Below are positions 19,529 through 28,910 of a stretch of 64,000 nucleotides of DNA, piece by piece. The DNA is taken from NCBI GenBank assembly GCA_963971425.1, contig OZ020514.1:38973158-39037157 (forward strand), read 5' to 3'. The position numbers were made by a program, and so were the translations under genes. How positions within the stretch are numbered: position 1 is the stretch's first letter; each line of letters begins with the position of its first letter. The notes under the pieces are model-generated. The model saw only the letters and a program-made list of their open reading frames with translations. It was not told where the DNA came from and did no database searches. This DNA is from Bryoerythrophyllum caledonicum (taxonomy: Eukaryota; Streptophyta; Bryopsida; Pottiales; Pottiaceae).

Positions 19529-21959
19529 AGCCAACCGTGAAGCGTTAAAGAATGTGCCGAAGGAGTTGCTCCCGGTGAGGCTTAAACCTGCGATCAATTG
19601 CAGATTGCTCACAATGCCATATCAAGGAGACCCAGATTCGTAGCCCGTCGCTTTTTACCTTGCCGACATGACCAAGGAATAAGGTCTGGAGTTGGGGATG
19701 GAAGAGGCTTAGGGAAAAACCTTCGTCGCACCGGTCATTCTGATTGAGGACAGAAGACAACGCAACGGACCGCCATGCTTATTACCAACCAAGGGCTGTC
19801 AGGTTCTAGGACTGTACGAAATTCAGTCGGCAGAACAGGTCCTTGCGATCGTCACTGAATATGTAGCATCAACAAGAGCAACAAAAATGTTTGGTTTAGT
19901 TCTACCCACTGTGCGATTGAATTATTCGCTCTGCGAGGATGTGGAGCAGTTGGGGTTCTTTGTCGATGGCGATAGTGTCGACGCAAGTGACTTGTGTGAT
20001 GTCTGGGCTGAGTTGATGGCGGGTGTCGTTGCAAAAAATGTGGGCGAGGAAGAAAGCCAGCGGCGTCCTCCGATCACCCCTCCGAAGCGGAAGAAAGCTT
20101 CAACGGGCGGCGGTCCGGCTGTGGCAGAGGAACCCATCAAGAAAAAGTCGGCCAGAAAGAAACCCGAAGCCAAAACTGCTGACGGAATGACATTGGCCAA
20201 AGTTGTGAATCTTGCTCACTCCGCTGTTGCGAAATTCACTACGAAGGAACTCCTGCAGTTGCGCGACTTTTTCGAGACGGAGTTTGCCCCATTGCACATA
20301 TTTGGCCAGCGCCCTTTCAAGATCAAGGACGATCCGAATGAACCGGACCTCCTCGTCGACATTGACAACTTGCATAGGGCTCCGGCACCAACAATCGTGT
20401 ACCGGCCTCTTTTACCGTCCCGGGTCGAAGCTTTAGTCACGTAGAAGAGGACGATTCCCTCTTTCAACGCGGCGCTGCAACATGTCTTTGTGATGCCGAT
20501 AAGGGGACCTCCTACTCTAGTTGATGACCCTAATACGGAAGACGGAGCGGTGGAATTATTTGACGTACAGCCAAGACGTGATCAAATCAACAAAGATACG
20601 CACTTCTACATAATAGGAGGCGAACATGGTGTCGTAGCTCACAGACAGCTTCTCGAAGAAGGTAGCCTCAGTGATCGCGACGCCGCCAACGCCCGTAAGT
20701 ACTTTGTCACGATATTGTGGACAAAAATGGAGTCATTCAACCAGCTCACGTACTTCAGCAAGTTCCTAAACCAAGACTTTGCTGGTAAGAACAGGGAGTC
20801 TCGGGCGCTACACAAGAACGATCTTCGGGATCTGTATGGACTGACCAATGATGAGTGTCAGAAGATGGCCGACATGGTGATGCGGAAAGAGATTTTCGTG
20901 AAATTCTCGAAGGGACTTAAAAAGCCGGTTGTTCTGAAGAGTCTGAAGGACCTTTGCTTCATTGAGAGGAGGCTGAGAGTGTTGAAGAACGAGCTCATGC
21001 ACCACTTTGAGGGGAAGCCGCTTCCATAGAAGACGGTAGAAGAACCGTATAAGGAGGAGGAGTACGAGCAATTTTCTGCTGCACACAAGATTACCGAGGA
21101 TGTTCTTCTTAGCTGGTACGACAGACTAAGTCAAGACGAGGGTGGTCAATTATTCTTCTCGAAGCGGACTGCCAATCTTAACCCCTCTCATAAGACAGAT
21201 GACATTGCACCCTTGCTCAAGACTATGTTTCAGCAGCTGAGGGACAGTGAGAGGGATAGTGCTGGTGGTAGTCGTGGCGCATCCAGAGAAGAACCTAAAG
21301 AGCTTATGGAATTCTACTATCGTGTCAGGTTGCTGGATAGAAAAACCGGTGATGTAAAGAATATCTTGACAGACGAGAGCCTAAAGACCTTCAACGCGAA
21401 GAATTTGAAGCAGATCTACATTTACTACTTCGTCAACCGAGGGCAGTGCGGATCCGGAGATGCATCCGTCCTGAAGCAAGAGATGGTGAAATGCTTCACG
21501 GCAATGGAGAGCAGGGATAAGCAGAATTTTAGGAGAGTGCGAAGTCTAGGTGTGTTTATAACTGACCGCGCTGGGTTGGTTGTGCTGGTGAACTTGCTCA
21601 ATGATAAAGATCGGAATTATCTTCAAGGCCCTGTTTAGGATTCCACGTCGACAGTGTACCTCACTTCTCCGGCTGAGCAGTTCGCCAAACCACAATCGGT
21701 TGAGCCAACCTTATCCCTCTACTTCAATTTCATCTTCGAGCGGACCGATGGCAACGTAGCAGAGGCAAGCTTCCAAGACTACTTCGGGCCCGATCTGCAG
21801 TTTCATCCTCTGTGGAATGCGAAGGACTATGAGAGTGGTTTGCCGAGTTGTGATCACGTCGGGCGTGCCAATTTCAACATTGGCGCGGTGGACAAATTGA
21901 TTGGTGTACTTTGCCGTCGCAACGTCGGAGCTGGTTCTGCGATTACCTAGATATCCCTG
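19529..21959 (+). pseudogene. Large N-terminal exon of an unrecognised gene, read through seven TAR codons
   Basis: An exon of about 810 codons lies between a TTTTTGCAG acceptor and a CTG|GTAAGA donor in a single frame. It starts REALKNVPKELLPVRLKP and contains a Lys-rich, probably nuclear-targeting stretch (PPKRKKASTGGG and IKKKSARKKPEAK). Later come FFETEFAPLHIFGQRPF and FNFIFERTDGNVAEASFQDY. I recognise no domain. The frame is broken only by TAG or TAA: 19641, 19680 (TAA), 19710, 20442, 21027, 21636 and 21948. No TGA and no frameshift occur in 2.4 kb, and each stop is one C-to-T change from a Gln codon. It is either a decaying gene with one dominant mutation type or a gene read differently. 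It continues into the exons below. Confidence 0.5.
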
Positions 21960-22062
21960 GTAAGAATGATGTCATCATTTTTCATCATTATCACTCTTGC
22001 TCTTGATGTTTTTAGCTGCGTTAATCATGTACCTTACGTTCGAAACGGGTCTTTTCTTGCAG

Positions 22063-22697
22063 ACCAAAGGTGCTAGAGTCGTTGAGGTTGTGTTCTCAGC
22101 AGTAGACAAGACCTTCGCTTTTGACAATGCAAAGAAGTTTTGGGATGCTGAGATGCTTGTCAGGTTCTAGCCCTTATTCCACCTGAGGCTTCCCCTGCGG
22201 CTCCGCCGGTTAAAAAGAGGCTGTCCAAGGCAGAGAGAATTAGAAAGAAGTCCCTGGTCGTTTCACGCACACCTGCTCAAAATGTACAGCCAGAGAGAAG
22301 AAACAATCTCAGGAGTGCACGACAAAAGACTCCGTTAGAATCCTCCGAAGAAGAAGCTGGCACTGACCACGGTGGCCCTGAGAGTGACGAAGAGAAAGAC
22401 AATGAATCGGACCGTGACGACGAAGAGGACGACAATAGGGAAGGGGAGATACGATCGAAACGTACTGAAGAGGGCGCCCATGAAGATGACAACAACGACA
22501 GTGGATCGGATGGAAGACGCACCCCAATAGGAAATCCGATCGTTGCGCTACTTGGACCTGATGTGAGTCGGCCCGCTGACGAGGCAGACCTCACTCACGG
22601 CCATCCGTCCGAGACCGAGGCTGAACCAAGCATTTTATTTGCTGACACCAGGCGACAGTTGCATCTTGGCCGGGACGACACTGACATTGGTGGCAAC
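22063..22697 (+). pseudogene. Second exon of the same gene, acidic region
   Basis: The exon follows a 103-base intron (TTCTTGCAG acceptor), with codons in phase with the previous exon: TKGARVVEVVFSAVDKTFAF. At about 22162 a single-base loss shifts the frame. The downstream frame then reads LALIPPEASPAAPPVKKRLS and a long Glu/Asp/Arg stretch (SDEEKDNESDRDDEEDDNRE), ending DIGGN at a GTATGA donor in phase 0. This is a low-complexity, probably disordered linker with basic and acidic blocks, as in chromatin or transcription proteins. The following intron (22698-23221) contains copies of the palindrome. Confidence 0.5.
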
Positions 22698-22978
22698 GTA
22701 TGACCCATCGACTTCTTTTTTCCATGGACTTAAACACTTTATAATTGACTTTGAACCAATTAATATAGTGCGTGGTAATACATCTTTTGGTAGTGTTTAT
22801 ATCTTCAGTAGTCCTCCTTGCGGGCAGCACGGAGTGTCGATGCCTACCGCACGAGTGGATTGCCGTCCTCGAATTCGGTACAGCCCACCCCTTCATTCTG
22901 AATACACAATCATTGTCTGCCACAACGTCTGCTTGTCTTGTAATGTTTATATTTCATACTCTGAATTTCTGGTATATT

Positions 22979-23160
22979 GAGATCGAGTGCGCCCTCGATC
23001 TCTTTGACCAGATTGGGTGCGCTCCCGATCTCGCCGATGGGATCGGGTTCGCCTTCATTGTCGTCTATCAGATCTGTTGTGCTCCGGATCTTCCAGATCG
23101 GATCGGGCGCGCCCCCGATCTCATGGTCCGGATCGCGTGCCCACCCGATCTTCCAGTCCG
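22979..23160. repeat. Intronic palindrome cluster
   Basis: About five copies of GATCGGG(C/T)(G/T)CGC..CCCGATC variants lie in the 524-base intron between the acidic exon and the next one, including GATCGGGCGCGCCCCCGATC near 23101. Each can fold as a perfect or near-perfect hairpin of 7-8 base pairs. Confidence 0.7.
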
Positions 23161-23221
23161 ATTGGGCTTTGGATTGTCGACATTTGTATGTCCGTCCACT
23201 GAATGTATGTCCTTCGCGCAG

Positions 23222-24227
23222 CCAATATCCGCCGACCCTCGCGATGTATCTCCTTCGTCAGTACCCACCTAAGACACCCTTCACTCCGTGGAGGATATGC
23301 ACTTCGATATGTTGTCAGGGCATGGAATTGAGGTTGGCGGAGCTGGGCAAGACGAAGCAAGGGAGGAGACAATGGAAGAACAAAGGGTGAGAGAGTTGGA
23401 TGAGGAGCGGGAGGTACTGGAGGCGGAAGAGAGGTGGTATAACAGGCCTGAATCCCCACCAAGGAAGCCAATTTGTATTCCGTTTGATCATGAAAGGGCA
23501 ATGAGAGTCCAAGGTGTCGGTTCTAGAACGAGGATAACGGCGAGGATTGTACGTGTCCCAGCAGTAGTTACTGCTCCCGCAGTCGTGGAGTCTCCTTTGT
23601 CTGGGCCGGCTTTGATGCAAGTAGATCAGTCCTATCAGTCTTCATTTGGTGACGCCACTGATGGTCACGTGCCCGACCCTGAGGAAGGCCCAACCGAAGT
23701 AGAGGTGGTGGTTGTCGGCGCACTTACTGACTTACGGTCTCTGCAACTACCTTCTACTCCGGGGCGTAATCTTTCATTGACGGATTCAACTTGCGAACAG
23801 GTAGTCGATGAAGGGGCTTACGAAGGCATGTTCGATGATGAATTGAAGCCTCTTAGCCCCGCTAACATTGCATTGGAATCTCCCGTTGCGGAAGTCCATG
23901 ACGGGTTAATCTCTGAAAGAGCCGTGATTCAAGCTGATGTCTTGTCTTCCTTGGAGTGCTCCTCACTTGCTCGAGGAAATCCCCTTCTCCCAGGTAGGTA
24001 TCTCTTGCCTTTGGTTCTTTGTTCATTTTCTTCTGAGTTTTATATTCATCGATCATGATCTGCACTTAGTCATCTAGGATCCACTGGTGCGGATGCGAAA
24101 AAAGATCTTCAAGTCGTTGCTCCTAGTGGAAGCGTGTCGAAGCCTGCCGCAGCTTTTACCGAAACCGGAAGCATTTCAAAGCGTCATTCGTCCAGCGAAC
24201 GTGCCCTTCCGGTGTCAATAGTTGATG
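23222..24227 (+). pseudogene. Third and fourth exons of the same gene
   Basis: Exon 23222-23993 starts in phase after a TTCGCGCAG acceptor (PISADPRDVSPSSVPT), then has a TAA at 23270, then MHFDMLSGHGIEVGGAGQ and a coiled Glu/Arg region (RVRELDEEREVLEAEERW). It ends CTCCCAG|GTAGGT with one spare base. Exon 24078-24227 continues in phase (GSTGADAKKDLQVVAPSG) and ends with one spare base before GTGAGA. The matching phases at three junctions are good evidence that this is one spliced gene. No domain is recognised here. The intron 24228-24456 again holds the palindrome. Confidence 0.5.
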
Positions 24228-24283
24228 GTGAGATTCCACGCCTATGTTTCATTCTGAGTAATTCGTGTGACAAATTCTTAATG

Positions 24284-24372
24284 TTGAGATCGGGGGCGCG
24301 CCCGATCATCCAGTGGTGATTGGGAGCGCGCATGATATTTCTTTGGAGATCGGGTGCTCGCTTGATCCTCTA
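24284..24372. repeat. Intronic palindrome cluster, short
   Basis: Three copies lie in the intron just before the FCP1-like exon: GATCGGGGGCGCGCCCGATC at about 24289, then two weaker ones (a TGGGAGCGCGCATGATAT type and GATCGGGTGCTCGCTTGATC). They are the same family as the array at 18372-19450. Confidence 0.7.
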
Positions 24373-24456
24373 CTAGAGACGCCCTTCTCTAAAGCCCATT
24401 TCCATGTTCTGTCTGATAGAGTATGGCTCACCTTTGGATTTTGGTTCTTGTTTCAG

Positions 24457-25980
24457 GTGGTCTAGTTCGAGCAGCTGAGCCTCGAGCACCTCGGGAATCC
24501 ACAGTAAGGGTACCGAGGTACACTGTCGTCGTGGACTTAAATGGATTTTTAGTTCATAGGCCTCGCTTTAACCGCATCTGCACTCCTAGACCCGACGGCG
24601 GTTGTTTTCTAGAGTGGTTGCACAGTAAGGCTAATGTAGTCATATGGAGTTGTGCGATGTCCCGTAATGTGGATGATATGGTCACAACACTTCTACGTGA
24701 TACTAAACTGACGCGAGATCAGCTGATAGTCTGGTCGCAAGATGATACGACGAAGTCCACTTATCCTAGAGTGGACCATCCTACCAAGAGGTACATGCTG
24801 AAGGACCTCTCTAAACTCGCAAGGGACCATGATATCATCGACCCCAGCCTGACGTTGCTTATTGACGATAGTCCTGAGAAGAATCTCTTGAATGACGAGT
24901 TCAATGCTATTCACCCACCTACGTGGGCTGGTGATATGGATGACAACTTCCTTTGCCAGACCCTGCGTCCGTGGCTGTTGAGTATGATAGCATCACTTTG
25001 TTCTGTACCTCAATATGTGCAGGCCAATCCCCTTTCCGGATTTACTAATGGTTCTGTTCTTAGACGCTCTAAAGAAGGTGAAAATATAGTAAAAGGATGC
25101 TCTCAATTGTGGGACCAACAAACTCGTAGATTTATTTCACCTGAATCTTCTCCGTCGTGAATTGAAGTTGTCTAGTATATTTTGATTTTACCACACCGGT
25201 TTTGTATACCTACAGGGCTTGTTACGCTCTTTTACACTATTGACAACGCCATGTCATAGTTGTTTTGTTATGATTCCCCTCAATATTTTGTACATTACCT
25301 TGTCTATTGTGTATAACATTTTTTTTTTTTTGTTATGTTCAGAGCGACGCCGTGACTACTCGAAGAAAGTTGTCGTATTGTCTGTCAACGGATTGCTTTG
25401 TTTCGAGCCATACCATATTCACAACCCACAACGATTTGATCCGAAGAACATAATAGTTCGGCCTGGTCTAGTAGAATTCTTCCAAATCCTTCTGAGGTCC
25501 TTCCGTGTTGGTATATGGTCGTCCATGCAAGCCAAACGCCTGAGAAAGGTTCTTCAAGTCATCCTCCCCGAAGGTATAAGGACAAAACTCCTTTTTGTTT
25601 ATGGACGAAATAAGTGTTCTTTGCCGGCGAGGTATCCATCATGCATGAAGGATCTACTGAGGCTAACTCATGACAAGGCAACAAAGGAGTTCTGCATAAA
25701 GGACCAGGTATTGATGGTTGACGATTTCACATGGCGAAATTTGATGATTGGAAACTTGGCATGCTATTTTCCAAAGTCATGGCATGGGGAGATGACCTTA
25801 CCCAATGCAAGGAAAGTTATACCTAACATTGCAACAGCATTGCTTCCGTTCATCCTGCCGCTGCGATCTTCACCGTCTGTAAAGGAGTATCTTCATACAC
25901 ATGATATGGATGGTCAGTGTAAACGGACACTATGTCAGCAATGGCAATATGACGAACTATTTAAGAGTAGGTAGAGGTGA
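24457..25980 (+). pseudogene. Two tandem degenerate FCP1/NIF-like (HAD) domains, C-terminal exons
   Basis: FCP1/SCP-type HAD phosphatases remove phosphate from Ser/Thr of partners such as the RNA polymerase II tail, using a DLDxT/V motif. Exon 24457-25077 encodes RYTVVVDLNGFLVHRPRF, VIWSCAMSRNVDDMV and LTLLIDDSPEKNL: motif I keeps the first Asp but its second Asp is Asn. A phase-1 intron with a T-rich tract (25078-25342) leads to a second domain: KKVVVLSVNGLLC, VGIWSSMQAKRLRKVL and VLMVDDFTWRNLM, where the nucleophile Asp is Ser. The second domain should be inactive and the first doubtful, suggesting a binding role. The frame ends TAG at 25972, then TGA at 25978. If the intron is not removed, a TGA at 25158 ends the first domain. 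Confidence 0.65.
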
Positions 25981-26054
25981 TGCAATCTCGGCCTCCGAGT
26001 TCGCAAGAGCACTCAATTGGGGACTACAAGAATAGAGGTGAACGCGATCAGGAC

Positions 26055-26770
26055 TGTGGGATCGGGAGAGCCCCCAATCGAGACTGTTTTGGAAGATCCT
26101 GAGAGCGTAGGAGATTTTTCGTGAGCGTTATTTTGAATATGTAGAGGTAACCTAATATAGATGGATACTCTCTCCGTTTTTTGTTCCCACTGTTGTACAT
26201 TCCAATATTATGTGAATAAATTTTCAATTCCTTATTGGTCTTCAAATCATTGCATACATGAATGTCTATTTACTCCCTTTTATATTTTCAATTCTTTAAA
26301 GGTCTTCAATTCGATGCAACACATGAACATTGTCTATTTTCTTTGCTCGGTCTAGGATGTAACCTGGATGTACAAATTCTAAGAGATGTTGTTTTGTTAG
26401 CTGGTCAGCTGATAGCAGGTCTCTATTTTGTTAAGATTCCCCTAAAAAAATCCGGGATCAGGAGCTCGCCCAGTCTAGCTGTATTGTGGATGAGGACCTT
26501 CCCAGATCACGACGTAACCAAGATCGGGAGCTCGCCCGGTTAGACTTAACCTGGATGAGGACCTTCCTAAGTCCCAACGTAACTGGATTGGGAGCTCGCC
26601 CGGTTTCAGCGTCACCTGGATGAAACCTCCCCAGGTCACGCGGTAACTTAGATCGGGAGCTCGCCCGGTCTGGACATAACATGGTTCGGGACCTCCCTTT
26701 TCGGTTTATGAAAACTTAATATCTCCAGCTCTCCACGTAACCTACATCGGGAGCTCTCTGGGTCTCGTAG
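26055..26770. repeat. 3'-flank palindrome cluster with a GAGCTC centre
   Basis: At least five copies of GATCGGGAGCTCGCCCGGTC lie at about 70-base spacing downstream of the FCP1-like gene, with linkers sharing ACCTGGATGAGGACCTTCC. The centre is GAGCTCG rather than the GCGC type used in the introns upstream. The half-sites are shared, so the two sets belong to one family with position-specific centres. 26110-26400 is AT-rich and holds no gene. Confidence 0.7.
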
Positions 26771-26859
26771 TAATGTCCGGATTTCAAAGTCCACATTTCA
26801 TTCTATAGTCCATTTTTACTTAAATATCGCATAATGCTTATTTATTCTTGCACTGAGAA

Positions 26860-27480
26860 ACATCCTTAATTTTGCTCTCACTGAGCAAAATCCTTAATTT
26901 TGCTCGCACTGAGCAAAATCCTCAACTCTTCTCGTACCAAGAAAAATCCTAAATTTTGCTCGCTTTGAGCAGATAAAAACGTTTACTTGGACTAATGAGT
27001 ATCACTATGTTTGCTCAAATTAAGAAGAATTACAAATTTTGCCTTTAATGTAGTGAATCACGAATCTATTCGCACAGACAAGAATCTTCAATTCATCTTT
27101 CGCAATGCTTTTTCTTTTGTTGTGCTTGGTATGGTGAGAATCAATAAATGTTTTGCTTGCACTGAGGACATTTTGTATTTATGCTCGCTATGAACAAAAT
27201 CAATAATTTTGCTTTGAATGAACAAAATCAAAATGTTTGATCTCACTGAACAAATTGAGTAATTTTGCTTACAATGAGCAAAATCATGAATTTTGCTTAC
27301 TATGAGCAAAATTAGTAATTTTGCTTAGAATAAGCAAAATCAATAATTTTGCTTACAATGAGCAAAATCAATAATTTTGCTTACAATGAGCAAAATCAAT
27401 AATTTTGCTTACAATGAGCAAAATCAATAATTTTGCTCAAAATGAGCAAAATCAATACTTAGTCTCGTAATAAGCATAAT
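26860..27480. repeat. Array of AATTTTGCT..AGCAAAATT palindromes
   Basis: A 28-base unit (AATTTTGCTTACAATGAGCA plus AAATCAAT) is repeated in tandem at about 27240-27460, with more diverged copies back to 26860. Within each unit TTTTGCT and AGCAAAA form an inverted pair around a short centre, so the array could fold into a row of hairpins. It abuts the broken end of the Harbinger transposase. Confidence 0.75.
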
Positions 27481-27499
27481 CATGCTCATATCTGCATAA

Positions 27500-28520
27500 T
27501 ACTTGGTATCTGTTATAGTGATTTTAATACCATTGTGATCATAGTGAATTTCATATTCATATCTAATACCTATTTTGGTCAACCTATTGTGGATTGGTTG
27601 GACAAAACATGCCCACGGTGGGTAAATACCATCCGCAAGAAGGTAGAATCGAGGGTAGACATGGCCATTTACATGGAAGGTGAGATCACGGCCTTCACCT
27701 CTCAACATGTTGGAAACAAGAGGTGATTTATCCAAGACGTTGATGTCGTTATTGCCTCCGGGGAGTCCAAAAAATGCATGTCATATCGACAAGCTCTGAT
27801 GTGCAATGGCCTCCAAGATAATTGACCGGTTCTTGTCCTTATCTTGGAATTGTCCTTGCCACCCAACTAGACAATTCTTCCAATTCCAATGCATACAGTC
27901 AAGACTACCAAACATCCCAGGGAAGCCTCGAGCTTCATTGATGGCCATTTGTCGCTCAAAATCTTGACGTGTGGGCTGCCTCAAGTAAGTAGTCTCAAAA
28001 CACCCTCTCACTGCTACTAAAAACCGTTTCATGCACTCAGAGGCTATGGACTCACCCAACCTGCAATACTCATCGCACGCGTCCGCAGGCAATCCATATG
28101 CAAGCATCCTGATTGTTGCAGTGCATTTCGGCAGTGTGCTCAAATCCAATTTGCCGACCGCATCAACACCTTGGACAAACCAGGGATCAAAATTTGCCAC
28201 TGCATCCATAATGCTTACGAACAATTCCCGTCTCATTCCGAACTGTCTACGGAACTTGACATGGCCATAGGTAGGACTCTCAGCAAAGTAATCCTGATAC
28301 AAGCGGTGATGGTATGCTTTCCTATCACAGAAAATGTATCGTCTGCCGATTGTACTCCCACCAGGCTTACGTCTCACCCGCACTTCACCTTCCACCTCCT
28401 CTATAACCGCAGCAACCATTGCTGGAAAAAAACCCTTCCTCATACTCTTCTTCGTCCTCATCGCTCTCTAGTGCCTTTTGAATAGACGCCTGAACCTCCT
28501 TCCTCCATGCCTCCATACCG
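27500..28520 (-). pseudogene. PIF/Harbinger transposase, C-terminally truncated
   Basis: The minus-strand reading starts near MEAWRKEVQASIQKALESDE and crosses a frameshift at a run of A's near 28427. It then runs VRRKPGGSTIGRRYIFCDRK, FVSIMDAVANFDPWFVQG, and FPGMFGSLDCMHWNWKNCLV with the first catalytic Asp. A Trp codon is TGA at about 27799. The same frame continues HAFFGLPGGNNDINVLDKSP and RFYLLADGIYPPWACFVQPI with the second catalytic Asp. This is the DDE nuclease of plant PIF/Harbinger transposons. The third acidic residue and C-terminal part are missing, since homology ends near 27590 and the palindrome array begins at about 27480. No Myb-like partner gene or inverted repeats were found, so it is a relic. 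Confidence 0.85.
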
Positions 28521-28639
28521 TCAACTATGAAACTCACAAAAACTATAACAGAAAGGGCACCAAGAGTGAGAGAAATTAAAACAGCGCAGGGAGCATGTGC
28601 TGTGCAACACACAGAAACGCGGTGAGCATGGGAGGGAGG

Positions 28640-28910
28640 GAGTACCCCGCGCCCTAATCGTTACCAACCTGGAAGCCGCCATGGCGCTGACCATGCCACC
28701 TCCCCGCCCGCGTGGCACCGCAAGACCCTTGCCGGGCGCGGTTGGCGGGCCTCGCGCTGGACCCCCTCCCCATCATCGCTCCCGTTCCCTTCGCGGGCTC
28801 CCTGCAAACGCCCATGCCAAGAACGTGTACAAGGAGTGGAGTGAGGATGGTCTTACATCATTATCTCATTATTATTTTTATCAAGTTTTGGGCCCACTTT
28901 GTCATTGAAC
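28640..28910 (+). other. GC-rich, coding-like patch
   Basis: A patch of high GC content with an ATG at 28681 and open frames, but with no motif that I recognise. It may be another captured first exon. 28910-29190 contains no gene; a short inverted repeat (CCATGACC/GGTCATGG-like) is present near 29000. Confidence 0.25.
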
